Source: Lycorma delicatula
Lineage: Eukaryota > Arthropoda > Insecta > Hemiptera > Fulgoridae
Direction of reading: 5' to 3'
Assembly (NCBI RefSeq): GCF_047948215.1
Contig: NC_134464.1
Span: forward strand, 7,264,001 to 7,328,000
DNA length: 64,000 nt
Shown in pieces: positions 10,728-23,640 of the stretch. The translations under genes and the position numbers were made by a program. The notes under the pieces were generated by a model. It was not told the DNA's origin and ran no database searches. It saw only the letters and a list, made by a program, of their open reading frames with translations. Every line of letters begins with the position of its first letter. Position 1 is the first letter of the stretch.

Positions 10728-11012
10728 TCTTTTTCTTTCTTTTTCCTGTTTAGCCTCCGGGAATTACCGTCCAGGTATTACTTCAGAGAGATATGTATCT
10801 GTAAATGAGGTATTTGTACAGTCTCAATTCGACCGTTCCTGAGATGCGTGGTTAATTGAAATTCAACCGCAAAAGAACACCGGTATCCACGATCTAGTAT
10901 TCAAATCCGTATAAAAGTAACTGATTTTACTAGGACTTGAACGCTGGAACTCTCGACTTCCAAATCGGCTGATTTAGGAAGACGCGTTCACCACTAGACC
11001 GATTCGGTGGGT
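10728..11012 (-). mobile_element. tRNA-headed SINE family A, copy 1
   Basis: Read on the minus strand it begins CCACCGAATCGGTCTAGTGG, an A-box-like tRNA start, then has the B-box-like GTTCAAGTCCTA about 50 bases later. A tRNA-unrelated body follows, and the copy closes with CCGGAGGCTAAACAGG and an A/G-rich tail. Length is about 285 bases. It shares all of this with 19914-20220 and most of it with two copies at 15.2 and 16.4 kb. No clear target duplication was found. Confidence 0.8.
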
Positions 11013-12929
11013 TAGTAAACATCACTGCGTTGTGATGTTAGTGTCCATGTCTGGTTCTTCGAACGTAAAAATTATAATTAATCTTAACGCCAAGCCTATC
11101 TAGGAAATATATTTAATGTAAATATAGTCTTATGAAAGCAAACAATACGAGGTGTATTTTCTCCTCCTTTTAGGTAATTAGTTATAAAGGAGGTAATCTC
11201 CTAACTCAAAATTTGTGTTAAGATTAACCTTCTCGGCCGTCCCTCTACCGCAGATTTATGACTTATTGTTAAATCGTCATAGCTATTACGATAATAAAGG
11301 AATTACTTAAAACCGATTACGGTCACACATTACTGACATCAGATATTCTTTATTTCTCTGTTATAACATCCATAAAAATGTAGTCCCTACTCCAAATTAT
11401 AGAACGTAGGAGACCCCCTTAGTTCTTTTGCTTTTCTTAACCGCCTATTGATAATCTGCCTCAAAATGTTATCGTTAATTTTAACCCTCTTCGCAGAATT
11501 TTCTGTAAAAAAAATAATGTGACGAGTAAGAAAAATCACCTAAATGTATCGATTAAAATTTATTTCATTCCTTTTTCATCAAAATGAAAGGCTTTCAAGA
11601 AACAAATGTATCCTGTGTGCTCTTTATTTTGCGCTCGTAAGTAACAAACATCTTTACCGTTGTACGATCAATTCTAATTTATCCTTGTATTTTTATTTAA
11701 CATCACACTATTCGGTAGTCACTTATTCTAAAGAGAAAAAAAAATAAAATTACCTGTATTTTATCGAATCGGGCTATAGAACAGTTTACTTGTTCTTTGG
11801 AGTACAAGAAAGGAGTTAATTATTTTTCTGCTGTTGTTCTTAATAAGATCTAGTTAAATCTTTTTCCCCGTTAATTTAATTAAAATATTCTCTTTTACAG
11901 AAAAAAATAATATTCCGTTTTCAATGATTTTTTAATTCGTTTTTTTCATCGCTGTGTAATATGCGCTCAATGCCTTTTAGCTGTTTATTTTTTTGAATTT
12001 TATTTAATCTACCGATCATCTATGCAGATATTTAATATTTCTAAGAACTAATATAGACTCACCGCATCCGATTTTATTTTATATGTCGCTCTAATTAAAG
12101 TTTTACCTCTATTTTCTTTGATTTATCCGGTATTATAAGAGTTATTTTTTTATCGATGTATTTCCATCCTTAACCTTTCTTGATATTAATTGTATAATGC
12201 ATTATCAGTGCAAAATATTTGTAGATTTAATACAGGTCTGTTGTCCTGTCACCGTCTGAAATAATTTTACCGTCTAGACGAAAACAACTTTATACTTAAT
12301 TACATCGGGATAGGAACAGAACTTCTTAGGCGCACTCTTTGATTTTACATAATCGGTGTTATGCTAAATATATGCTGTAATTTTTTTCTCAAAAACAACC
12401 GCTTTAATGTAATTTAGTTAATTAGCGAATTCTTCGTTAAATACTAGCTAAAATAAAAAATGATAACTAATTGCAAACTTCAAGTTAATTTCTAGCGATT
12501 TCAATTTATAAATTTCTTCTGTATGAAATGAAGCGCGTCAAAACAGAGGTACTGGAATTTCTGATGAAAGATGCTATATTTCATCGGAAATTAAATACTA
12601 TAGATTAAATAATATAGATTATCTATGTAGATTATTTGTAAATTCATTTCTACATTAAATAAATCGTGACCGATTATTTTTTCGATTATATTTCATTAAA
12701 CTAAAAAACCCGTCCCCTATATCTCCCAAATTTTGAAAAATTTGTTACTATGTCGATAAGAAGATTATTCCGCTATTTGTTTTGTACTTATTATTCTGGT
12801 GAATTTACCACGTCGATACTACTCTCGATTCTACTTTCAAGATTTTATTATTTTTTTAGTCGATAAATTAATTAGCTATATAAGCGTGAAAATAAACGAT
12901 TGAAATTTTATACGAAAAAAAAAATCGAT
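11013..12929. other. No gene recognised
   Basis: AT-rich DNA with no sustained reading frame or known repeat. A small hairpin, CCTCCTTT/AAAGGAGG with a 15-base loop, lies at 11163-11193. The 67-codon frame at 11544 is Leu/Phe/Tyr-rich and has no recognisable domain. Confidence 0.45.
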
Positions 12930-13012
12930 CCTGACCGGAATTTGAATTCAGTACTTTCCAAACGAAAAGCTGAGATATTCATTATCTTTCTGTTACGGAA
13001 GTCAAGTTTGAG
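12930..13012 (-). repeat. tRNA-like SINE-B fragment
   Basis: On the minus strand a B-box-like block ATTCAAATTCCGGTC follows a degenerate tRNA-like head. It resembles the heads at 14990 and 22150, but the downstream body is not shared, so it is either truncated or from a related family. Confidence 0.35.
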
Positions 13013-13525
13013 ACGCATTTTGTTATCTTATTTCATCAGACAGCAGATCTAAAGATTTCAGATATGTTGTTAATTTGTCTTTTTCTTCAATTTCACATTT
13101 GAAATCTCCTAAGCCTCTTTTTTTTCTTAGTCTCGGTGTTTCATCCGTACTTACGCATACTCCAAACATAACTTTACATAATATGCTTCTATAACTCTAA
13201 TATCTTCTTACGTAAGTACAGTTTCTGTTAAATAATATGCGTGTTTCTAAAAGATCATCCGATTTTGAAATTTCATAACTATTTAGCTTTTAGTCCGTTT
13301 TGATCGAGCAAAGTACCGTTACAAAAAGCGGGAACTCTCGAATTTCACGAGGTTGCCGCCGGGTAGCTCCAGAACTTCGTTCGCTTCAACGTTAGAAAAA
13401 ATGGCGACTTCACGACAGAAATCACGCTTGTTCTCGCACAGCGTGAGTTCGTATTTACTGTTCGGTGTGATTTCCATAGCGAGTACGGCGCTGAACGTCC
13501 TTCCGCTAAGAGAATTAGGCTCGTA

Positions 13526-14125
13526 TAGACGATTTAAAGACACGGGTTGTCTACGTAAGGGAAATCAAGCGGACTAACCCGTGTGTCAGACCAATATATG
13601 GAACGAATCCGTCTGACTTTCTCAAGCAGCCCCCGAAAATAAACTCGCCGTGCCGGTAGAAAAGTAAACGTTCTCAGAAAGTCTATCCGGTTTGTTTTGT
13701 GTGTCGTTTGCTTACGAAACCGTACAGGATTCGGTTAGCGCAATCTCTTTATGAAGGTGACACCAAAAACACCGAATTTTGTGAATTCGTCCTTAATAAG
13801 GCGGAGGAAGAAGATGACTATTTTGTAACGCGCTTAGTGTTTAATGACGATGCTACTTTTCATTTAAGCGGGAAGGTGAACCGCTACGATCGATATTAGA
13901 ATGACGGGGTACGGAGAGATGCCGCGTGAATTTGGACAGCATGAGAGAGACTCTTCCAAAGTTATATTTTTTGTGCGGTTTCGGGGGAAAAGGTATACGG
14001 TCAATATTTTTTTCTTAGAGAACACTTTTGTGGGAACAACGTGTCTCGATACGCTTGAAAACCGACTTTTCCCTCTACTAGAGGTCGATTCGGATAAGTT
14101 ATAACGGAAGGGGGAACATGTAGCG
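13526..14125 (+). pseudogene. Tc1/mariner-superfamily transposase relic 1
   Basis: Pieces of a cut-and-paste transposase can be read across at least two stops and frame changes. In order they are RRFKDTGCLRKG (end of the N-terminal helix-turn-helix), RVSDQYMERIRLTFS, a stop, then KPYRIRLAQSLYEGD at about 13720, VFNDDATFHLSGKVNR at about 13840 carrying the first catalytic acidic region, and LFFLENTFVGTTCLD-like residues near 14010. The second and third catalytic regions are absent or unreadable, so the 3' part is lost. The same family, also broken, lies at 25380-26045 in opposite orientation. No terminal inverted repeats were identified. Confidence 0.65.
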
Positions 14126-14989
14126 TGGTAAGTGCCACAACACGAAAAGTCTGAGTCTGAGGACTGCAGGTAAAGGCTTTTTTTTCTATTCGATAAAGCA
14201 ACCGGAAACTACTTCACACCTTATTATCTTGATAATGATTGTTTCAGCGATGATTTTTATTTCACGTAAAATCGCGTATACATTTCTGATAATATTTATT
14301 ATTTTATACTTTATATTTACTTAAAGCAGACGTCAAATATTTACAATCGATGCGATGTTTGATGAAAATTTATTTAGTTTGAAAAAAGAGAAAGACGATT
14401 TTAATTATTGAAATCTATCTAGTAAAGAAGGATAAATATAAGTAAAGCAACGTACATGGAATTTGTTAAGTAGGTATTTGGAAATATCCCTTGGAAGAAG
14501 ACTGAAAAACTTGTAAAGAATATAAAGTTAAAATATAGAGAATTTAAAATTATTTATAATCTGAACAAAACTCAGGTAGCTTGGGTTTAAAATAAAAGAC
14601 CGAAAAGAAAATCTGCAAAACAGTTAAGAAGCGAGACGAGAATGCAGTGTCCATCTCCAGTACTTTTATAAAAAAATAAATAAAACACTCATTTTATATA
14701 TATATATATTATTTGGACAGTAAAATTTCAACCGGTGAAAGGATGTAAGGTGGCCTGGGCACAAACATTGACAATAAGAAAGCAAGTAAGCCAAAAATAT
14801 CGTTTTTAAATTGCGTTAGAAAATGAATTGAAAATTAACCGGTTCGACTAAATGCGAAAGAAAGCGATATAAAATAAATCGAAGATGAAAGAAGCCGATA
14901 GTAATTTTTGAGCAAAAACGGTCGACTTTCCGTTTAAGGTTCCCAGAATCGGTAATTTATATTGTAAGTAAATATCGAAGGTAAAAACC
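14126..14989. other. No gene recognised
   Basis: AT-rich sequence without a sustained reading frame; the short minus-strand frame at 14848-15045 overlaps SINE-B and shows no domain. Confidence 0.4.
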
Positions 14990-15122
14990 TTAGACGATCG
15001 CACGACCAGAATACATGAAGCAAATACCAAACCGATGATATTCACGGCAGGACCCTGGGACGTCCCTGATTCAAATCCTGATTAAATACAGTATATTTCA
15101 CATGCTATAGAGTTTTCCGTTT
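14990..15122 (+). mobile_element. tRNA-headed SINE family B, copy 1
   Basis: A degenerate tRNA-like head ends in a B box at 15068-15078 (GATTCAAATCC). The body that follows, with ATACAGTATATTTCA and AGTTTTCCGTTTT, matches the minus-strand body at 22150-22240. That shared non-tRNA body makes this a SINE rather than a tRNA gene. Confidence 0.55.
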
Positions 15123-15204
15123 TTTATTCAGATTTACAAACAAGCTTTCTAGTTAACGAGTTGTTTTTATTATCGACCTAGGAAAAAACCGGCAAGATTA
15201 CAAA

Positions 15205-15449
15205 ATTCGAAGTCGATAGTTCCAGCGTTCAAGTCCTAGTAAAGCCAGTTATTTTTACACGGATTTGAATACTAGATCGTGGATACCGGTGTTCTTTGGT
15301 GGTCGGGTTTCAATTAACCACACATCTCAGGAACAGTCGAACTGAGAATGTACAAGACTACACTTCATTCACACTGATACATATCACCCTCTGAAGTATT
15401 ATCTAATAGTTACCGGAGGCTAAACAGGAAAAATAAAGAAAGAGATAAG
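15205..15449 (+). mobile_element. SINE family A, copy 2 (head truncated)
   Basis: Begins inside the tRNA-like head at CGAAGTCGATAGTTCC, keeps the B box GTTCAAGTCCTA, the full body, the CCGGAGGCTAAACAGG block and an A/G-rich tail. The first 40 bases of the head, including the A box, are missing or diverged beyond recognition. Confidence 0.8.
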
Positions 15450-16419
15450 GTGGCATCAAACGTAAAAAGGTTTACGGTTAAAGACGTAAAAGAATCGGTA
15501 TTAAACGCGTTAAAAAAATATTACCGTTTGAGGCTGGAAAAAGTATATCTGTCGTCTATTACAAATATTTAACTTTTTTTAAAACAAAATTCTAAATTAA
15601 TAACAGATTTTGATAATAGAAATGTAGCGTCTTACCTTTTTTGATATCGGTATCGTTTTGTTAAAAACAGTTTTATTTATATTACAGAAATTTTTCTTTT
15701 TTGAGCGGAATAAATGGTATCTGCGAGACTCTTACCGTACGGTTTACAATAAAATTGTAATTTTTTTGGGATATCACTGCGTTTTGTTAAGATTATTCTT
15801 TTATTATTTTTACGAATTACTATTATTATCTAACGGGTTCATTATTAAAATTGATCGCCTTTCTAGAACAATATACATTTATTGATTTTCTCGGCCAATT
15901 TTTTTTTTTGACACTTCATACCGTATTTTTCCTTTTTTAATAAAATTTGTATAATCTCTCGTAAACTTATACTTTTTTTTTAAAGAAGCGATTGGAATTA
16001 TAAAAATTGTTTCACCTTCAGTACTTTCATTAAAGTAACAGCATTTACTATTAAAACAAGCTGTAGTATATTTTCTTTTAAATTTTATTTTTTCCAGTAC
16101 ATTGTCAAGTTTTTGTACGCTATCTAGTACTATCAAGTACTGCTATATAACGGCGCGATTGTAAAGTCACCTTAAAAAATGAAAAAAATGACATATCGAG
16201 TCCCGCGGCGGTTGTCAAATGAAAAAATAAATTGTCTGACAAAATTCGAGGTACATTTTGAAAGTATTCTTTGTTATAAATCTAATCGAACTGAAATATA
16301 ATGTTTTCGTGCTTATTTTTTAATTTTTCCCCCCGTTTTTACTTCGCTTTTAGGTCAGGTCACGTTTAGAACCGTAAACGTAGTTCGTCGACTTCGTCGT
16401 CTGCGGACTCTTACCGGCG
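15450..16419. other. No gene recognised
   Basis: AT-rich DNA between two SINE copies. The 85-codon minus-strand frame at 15879-16136 is Lys/Ile/Phe-rich and has no domain that can be named. Confidence 0.4.
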
Positions 16420-16671
16420 TGGAAGTCGAGAGTTCCAGCGTTCAAGTCTTGGTAAAGGCGGTTACTTATATACGGATTTGAATACTAGATCGTGGATACC
16501 GGTGTTCTTTGACGGTTGGGTTTCAATTAACCACACATCTCAGGAACGGTCGAACTGAGATTGTACAAGATTACACTTCATTTACACTCATGCATATCAT
16601 CCTCATTCATAATCTGAAGAATTATCTAAACGGTAGTTACCGGAGGCTAAACAGGGAAAAAGAAAAAAGAA
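16420..16671 (+). mobile_element. SINE family A, copy 3 (head truncated)
   Basis: Same family and orientation as the copy 1.2 kb upstream, and it starts at almost the same point of the head (GGAAGTCGAGAGTTCC). Body, CCGGAGGCTAAACAGG block and purine tail are present. Confidence 0.8.
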
Positions 16672-17943
16672 ATTCATAATTTAAGTGCCTGTAAAAGTTA
16701 CTGAATTCCATTTCTGCAAATCAACAGCAAAAATAACTTTAAAATTAGCGATACGTTTAACTGAACCGAGATATATATATTAAAGAAAAATATCGGCTCG
16801 ACTCAAATATTCAAATATATATCTGAAATGTAATATTATTTTAGTAGCTAGCCACCATCCCGTACTTTTTTCTCGTATTTCTTGACTCCGAAGTTAAAGG
16901 TATTCAAATTTACTTTTTTTTCTTCGGTGTTAGTATTTTCACGGACGTATCTGCTTCGTCAGAATATTTTATAAGTATTACTGTTTCTTTAAAAGATTCA
17001 TCATGTTCAAATTTTATTTGTATGCGTAGAGAACTTGAAAAATTTGGAATAGTTTCTTAGTAATTATGTGTGGGCTGTTGATCTCAAGATTTATCGCCGT
17101 TCAAATTTCCTGATAAAGTAAAATGTTAGGTAAGATTCAGATTCCCGAATTCAAATTTTTAATGCGTTCTGAACGACGTTGAAGTTATTCAAGAACTCAA
17201 AAACCGATTTAAACTTAATATATTTCTCAAAGCTTGCATTTGATTTTGAGCCGAGCGTACGCGTTGCATTTCAAGTCTTTGAGAACGTTCTTGCGTAGAT
17301 TTTACGTTGCCTGCGATTTTAAATTTTAGTAGCCCTACAAGTTTTTTTCTATTTGTGACGTAGGCGTTATTGAAAGTCGAATCTATGCCGATTACGGGTA
17401 TGGCTTACCCTGATATAAATTTTTAGTTCAGGAACTAAAAATATTCAGTCTTACTCTGTACAGTCGTAAATTTGTAAACGGTCACAGTCGTCATTTCCTA
17501 TAAATTTATTTTAAATTAATTTATTTTTACCTATATTATGATATCGATATAAAATAATATTTTATAGACGATGAATTAAATTTAGTAAAAAACATAATTG
17601 TTTTCTGACGAAGTCGATATTAACATAGACAACGACATTTTTATTTATAAGCTTTTTTATTATACGATTTACATAGTAGTGAGATAGATGAGATTTTAAC
17701 TGCGGTTAACTTTCCAGGTGTCATAAGAAAGTTAAGGTAAAATTTTTTTATTCCGGTTCAGTAATTTTGCGGTTATCGGGAACTAACGAAAAAAATGCCG
17801 TCAATATAATAGAATTGTGGTTAGTTTTTTTTCTTTTATTTATATTTTTCAACAGTAAAGAATTTTAATTTTTTGCTATTTATTTAAAAATTTCCTTGAT
17901 ATTTTACTTCAAACTAGGTAATTATTTTTTTCCTAATGTGTCG

Positions 17944-18005
<62 letters not shown>

Positions 18006-19913
18006 TTATTTATATTATTTCATTTTCAACAATTCTGTAAATGATTCTAAAAACGGTTTATTTGTTATATCGTTTTTTTTTTTTAATAATTTTTGTCTTC
18101 AAATTATATTTTATAAACATTACATATAATTTAAATATATTAGAATTAAGATTCATTATTAATTATTTTACCGGTTTTTTAATTATTATTATTATTTTTT
18201 TTTAGTTTTAAATTCGATTTTATAATTAGTTAAATGTATTTTATTTGAAAAATGTATTCACGTCGGTATAAATTGAATGTAAAATATTCAGTGGAATATA
18301 AAAATTCGTAAATTAATTATGAGCACAGGTCAGTTCATTTTTTATCGGCTACTGAAATAACAAATATACAGCTCTCTATTATATTTATAATTAGATCATA
18401 CGTACGGTGCTGCGGGACGTATTCGCCCAACTCCAGAACCGATTCAGAGGCGCCAAAAGGAGAAAAAACGTTCATGTCCACACAAGTCCTATACTGCCTT
18501 GTTTGCCTTCTGGACGCCATTCTGTGATTTTCAACAAAAAATTTTTTTTTCAGGAGCGGTAAACCTGCGTTAATTAAATTTAGAAAACTTAATTTTTTAT
18601 TCTAAAAAATAAAATATTCTGAAAACGTCACGTCAAAAATTCCAAAACGGAGGCTATTTTAATTATTTATTCTTCAATGTCTGTAATTATTTCTTTGATA
18701 AAATGTTTAATTATTAAAAGATTTATTAAGGATTTTATTTTGAACAAAATGATACCCCATTTTTAAAACTCCGTTGACAAACAATCGAGTTATTGCAAAC
18801 AAGTAACCCGATATACGTACGCATTTGCACCGTAATGCAAGGTGATAACTTTTGCTTGTTTTTGTTTCCTCAATTAAACGTAATAAATATTGTTAATAAA
18901 AAATAATAAGAGTAAATTAATTAAAATTAGCGGTTTTTAATATTTTATCCCTTCTACGTTGTACGCTTGGAAATGCGAAATTTTTAAAAACATTTAATCA
19001 AGACACATTTATAAAATTATATTCGTATAGTATTAAAATTATTATAATAGTCCTTTCCTTTAAACTCTGCTGTCTAAACATTTTATTTGCTTTGCTTACG
19101 CGCGTGCGTGTGTTTGTATTGAAGCAGAATGACACACAATTAGATCGCATAGACAAAACCGAAAGGGAAGAATAAAATAAGAGAACAAATTTCTTAGTTA
19201 TATGTAATAAATCCTTTATGTCGAGAAACAGCGCTCTCACTCCTCTCTCTTTCTCTCTACAGATATATTTATTAAAACGTATGACACATGTACGTGATAT
19301 ACGAAACTTTTAACCTTGACGTTTTTTAATATTACACTGGACAACTGTCATTGTTTTGTCTACTATAAAAAGAGATAGATACATTGCTTTAATGTCTCTC
19401 TTCCGGTTACAGTTTTTTTTTTTTTTTTTTTATACAACCGGTCGAGTAAATTAAATAAAATTAGAAAATTAATTTTTACAGTTGTTAAAGAGTTTTTAAC
19501 GTTTGTAATTTATTTTAATTTTATTGTAAAATATTACTGTATAATAACCAAAGAAGTAGTAATTAATAATCGCGGCAAAGTACATTTAATCGGCGTAAAT
19601 GTATAATCACGCCGATTAAAGTTGTAAAACGTTTTCTGTACATTTTGTGTCTGACGAGTCAGAAATTACGGTATACTTGTCGCATAACATCTGATGATAC
19701 ATTTAAAGCCGACTTCTTTGCTTCGTTGACCAAAATTTTAGTACTGTAACAATATTTTTGTAGCAATCGATCTATAAAAAGAGAGAAAATGAAACTAAAT
19801 TTTGTAGTAATTATACGATAAAACTAAAATAAATTACGAATGTTAAAAACCTTTAATAAGAAAACTTATTACCTGTAATATATAAGTTTTAAACCGGTCT
19901 TACGTACTTTTTT
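16672..19913. other. Long AT-rich stretch, no gene recognised
   Basis: No repeat family from elsewhere in the window and no sustained coding frame is seen. An (AT)n microsatellite of about 26 units lies at 17946-17997. The minus-strand 61-codon frame at 18335-18520 starts with a reasonable ATG and is GC-richer than its surroundings, but no domain or splice context supports it as an exon. A T run of about 18 lies near 19413. Confidence 0.4.
17946..17997. repeat. (AT)n microsatellite
   Basis: Uninterrupted AT repeat of 52 bases. Confidence 0.95.
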
Positions 19914-20220
19914 CTTACCTTTCTTTCTTTTTCCTGTTTAGCCTCCGGTAACTACCGTTTAGATAATTCTTCAGAGGATGAATGAGGATGATATGTACGA
20001 GTGTAAAGGAAGTGTAAGTCTTGTACATTCTCAGTTCGACTATTCCTGAGATGTGTGGTTAATTTTGAAACCCGACCGCCAAAGAACACCGGTATCCACG
20101 ATCTAGTATTCAAATCCGTGTAAAAATAACTGGCTTTACTAGGACTTGAACGCTGGAACTCTCGACTTCCAAATCAGCTGATTTGGGAAGACGCGTTCAC
20201 CACTAGACCGACCCGGTGGG
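19914..20220 (-). mobile_element. SINE family A, copy 4 (full length)
   Basis: Complete copy on the minus strand: CCACCGGGTCGGTCTAGTGG head with A box, B box GTTCAAGTCCTA, body, CCGGAGGCTAAACAGG and an A/G tail. The bases GTACTTTTTT occur at both ends (19904-19913 and 20220-20229), a good 10-base target-site duplication. This is the best reference copy in the window. Confidence 0.85.
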
Positions 20221-20229
20221 TACTTTTTT

Positions 20230-22149
20230 ATACCTGTAATAAGAAATAATCTTAAAATAAGTTATAAACGTTAAAAATCGATTTAACTATTCGGTTTTCC
20301 ATTAAACAATTTTTTTATTTAGATTAATATTTTAGAAATTTTTTAATACGATTATTCATAGTTAATTTCTTTTTATTAGTATTTTTATAACAGCCGTATA
20401 ATCATTTTAATATACTGTAATAAAAGTGTATTCTTACAAGAAAGCTGAGAGGGATTAAATAACAGCCGATTAAACAAGATTGTAAGATGTATATGATATT
20501 TATTAATGTGAATATCAATCGTTACATTTCATTGTACCTCTTTGTTTTTGTTTTGGACATAATGGACTACGTTATTTTAACAGATTCACTTTTTTCTCCC
20601 CAGCTCCCTCGTAATTTCCCCGATATATATATATGCGATATGATGTTTTTTATTCCGATAAAAATGTCGCGAGAAAGTTTGCAACAAGTTTGTACTTTGC
20701 CAAACGCCGAGTTTATACTTTGGCATAAAATGTAAATTATTTATTTATTAAATACTTTTTCTCTTTTTTACATTTTAATTTTCTCGTAACGGTACCGCGT
20801 AAAAAAGTACAAAAATTAAAGTTATATTTATAATGTAATTTAATTATTATTATAAAAAATATCTTATAAGATGTATTCCTAAGCTGAAAATCGTGAAAAA
20901 TGTTTTAAGTGCGGTGAGACGCGACGAATTTCACCGGTTACATCAGTTATGCCAGATTTTATCATCATCGTAATGTACGTCAAATATCCAAAGAAAAATT
21001 TTGAAAAAAAAATCTAATTTTTTATATTTTTTTTTAGGAAGGGGATAAACTCACCCCTAGATATAAAGTCTTTAAAAAAAATCGGGTGGAGCTGAGTCAG
21101 GGCGTACGGCTGTTGGTTTAATGTGAAACATTACAGACCTTGGATGAAGTTCCTCCGAGCTACAGACCGATCGATAGGAGAGCCACCGTCGTATCTTTTG
21201 AATAAAACTGAAAGACTGGGATGGAAAATTTTAGTCCCTTCGTTTGGCCGACTCTACAGATAAATTAGTCGGTCTGTATGTCAGCGAGTCGCTTTTAGTG
21301 TATCGGATCGAAACAAAAACGAGGAGACATCGATTGCGTACTAAATTTAATTTTAACATGAAACAGACGCTAAATGTTACACGATATTTATTTCGATTAA
21401 TATTCGACGACAATTTTGTTCAACATCGGTCTGCGATATGAGAAGTAAGAAGCATAACGTATAATAAGCAGCGGTAGAGGTGCTCGCGCCGTGTCGGCTT
21501 TGCGACGTTCCCGAAACAGTTTCGCTTTCTCAGTACCGGACACTGGGGTACCTGTGCGCGGTACCTTTCCGACGATATGCGTAATTTATATTTCCGACTG
21601 GCTTTTACGCGGGCTGAGGCTGAAATATTGAATTTTTGTACTTTTTACACGTTAATATTGTCCAAAATACACTTATTATTACATAAATCGATCTATCTCG
21701 AAAAACTCTAAACGCAGACACACGAATCACCGCGCTATCACATCTAAATCGTCAGCTACACCGTGTAACGCAAACTCAAAGTCGTATCGGCGAGCTGACC
21801 GTGTAAGTTATAAAATAACACCGCACGAGACTAATAGTTAGTTAGGGAGTTATTAAGGCAGGACGATATTGACCTTTTCGTTACGCTACAAATTTCTGTT
21901 CTGGTACCCGTACGTTTCGGTGTGATTTTAAAGATGTTTCGCGTCAAAAACGCCAAAATATTGTATAAATATATAAACAATATCAAAATCGATCCGACTG
22001 TTAACGCCAAAACTCTGTTTCAGTCACACGACTTTGTGAAAACCTTTTTCTGAATATCTAAAAGGAATTTTTAAATAAAAATATAGGCGAGTAAATACAA
22101 AATAAAAAAATATTACGGTAATATATAAAATTTTTCTTTTTTGAGAAGA
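20230..22149. other. No gene recognised
   Basis: AT-rich up to about 21040, then mixed composition to about 21900 with several CpG-richer patches, including GGTACC inverted words at 21548-21570. No sustained frame or element ends are recognised. The two overlapping 60-65 codon frames at 21231-21441 are on opposite strands and neither shows a domain. Confidence 0.35.
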
Positions 22150-22300
22150 CGGGCACCGACTGCTTTGATCATTTTGTCCTATGAAAACGGAATGTTGTAG
22201 AGTATGAAAAATACTGTTCCCGACCGGGATTCGATTCAAACCTGGGACTTCCGAGTGAAAGCTTGTAACCGTACCGCACCGCTACGGAGATCGGCAAAAG
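22150..22300 (-). mobile_element. tRNA-headed SINE family B, copy 2
   Basis: On the minus strand GCCGATCTCCGTAGCGGTGC supplies a tRNA-like 5' end with an A-box-like block, and GGTTTGAATCGAATCCCGG supplies the B box. The downstream body matches the copy at 14990-15122. The anticodon region cannot fold convincingly, so a tRNA gene is rejected. Confidence 0.55.
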
Positions 22301-23457
22301 ATATTTAGAATATAAAATTTTTTTTTTATTCTAAATACGTCAGTTATAAAAAAAAAAACTATAAAGATTTATTCAAAATAAACGATCGGAAATTTATTAA
22401 ATTAACTATTTTACGTTTTAACCGCTAATTAATTTTTTTCTTAAAAGAGGTCTAAGTTTATCCCAGCAGTTATTCTGTCCAGTTGTAAAGAACACGAGTC
22501 GGTATACAAGTCAGGTCGACGGTGTAATTAACGAGTAAAAATTATTGCGGTAATTAAACACTAAAATATCCTCGTTTCAAATTATGCGATTACATCGTTA
22601 AAATTTTTAATATGTAATAAAGTAAATAATTCTATAAAATAGCAAACAAAAGCGTATTATCAACTAAACGTAACTATATATAATTAATGCCCTTATGAAA
22701 TAATAACGTTATTCACTCTACGCGTGTCTGCATTAGAACGTTGTTAAAAGGTAGTTTGTTGTTGTTCTTTCAAATCCGGCTATGAACGCTGTTATTTTCG
22801 TGATTACTCGGCAATATTCGGGTCGGTAGATGTCTAGCACTGCGTACGTTTTAATTTCAACTCTCGATGAGTGTAGTCGGTTTTTATTAATGTGTTTCTG
22901 CTTCGATATGAACACACGCGTTATGAATCTATTATATTGTAAGTATATATTTATTTTATATTTGTTAAATAAAATTAATTTATTTATCGATAATAGATTA
23001 AATACGCTTTATTTGTAATCGTACATTTCTGTTTAATTCGTCGTATGAATTTTCTTATATACTATATTAAGTATAAAGAATAGCGGGCAATTTAGTAGAC
23101 GTTTAGACATATTTAATTACGTATCTTTCTTTGTCTTATTTATTTAATTTCTTAACTTTTGAAATTTTTATTTTAAAAATCATCTTCGAGTAGAATATTT
23201 ATTTCGATATAACGTTAATAACACCCGTTCAAAAATTACAAATGCCGTCTTCTGTTTTGAAGAAACTTTTAAAATAACATTTATACATGTAGATTTAAAA
23301 TTTATCATCGGCAAAGATTTTTATTACGTTATATCAAAACGATGTCTAGTCATTTTAAAGTAAAAATGATTCTATAAAACGGCGGTTATTTGTATAATAT
23401 AAATTCACATATTAACAACACGCCTTCAACGATTGTTTTATTTGTTAGGCACCTAAG
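22301..23457. other. No gene recognised
   Basis: AT-rich DNA with no identifiable repeat or frame. Confidence 0.4.
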
Positions 23458-23640
23458 CAGCGGAGGCTCGCGTATAGGCACTGTGGAACTGCAGAACTCC
23501 CTATTTCCATTTGTCATTATCATTAATACTTAATATAACGAGTCCTTTTTTTCTTTAATTTTTTCTTTATACTTTTACAATATATAATCCTAAAGCTTAA
23601 TGTCAGTACTCATCCCCCCGTTTATAAAAAAAAAAAAAAA
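23458..23640 (+). repeat. hAT-type terminal repeat, copy 2
   Basis: Starts CAGCGGAGGCTCGCG and follows the copy at 502 for about 180 bases, ending in a long A run. The A run is after the conserved block and may be a local expansion. Confidence 0.45.

Noticed and set aside
10900..11012. tRNA gene on the minus strand
   Set aside because: The tRNA-like head is followed by a repeated non-tRNA body; four copies occur in 10 kb.
13319..13543. 74-codon minus-strand gene
   Set aside because: Antisense to the region leading into the mariner relic; no domain and immediately abuts decayed transposon sequence.
18335..18520. 61-codon minus-strand gene
   Set aside because: Has a plausible ATG but no domain, no splice site evidence and AT-rich C-terminal residues typical of chance frames.
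22150..22300. tRNA gene on the minus strand
   Set aside because: A and B boxes are present, but the cloverleaf is not convincing and the downstream body is shared with 14990-15122, as in a SINE.
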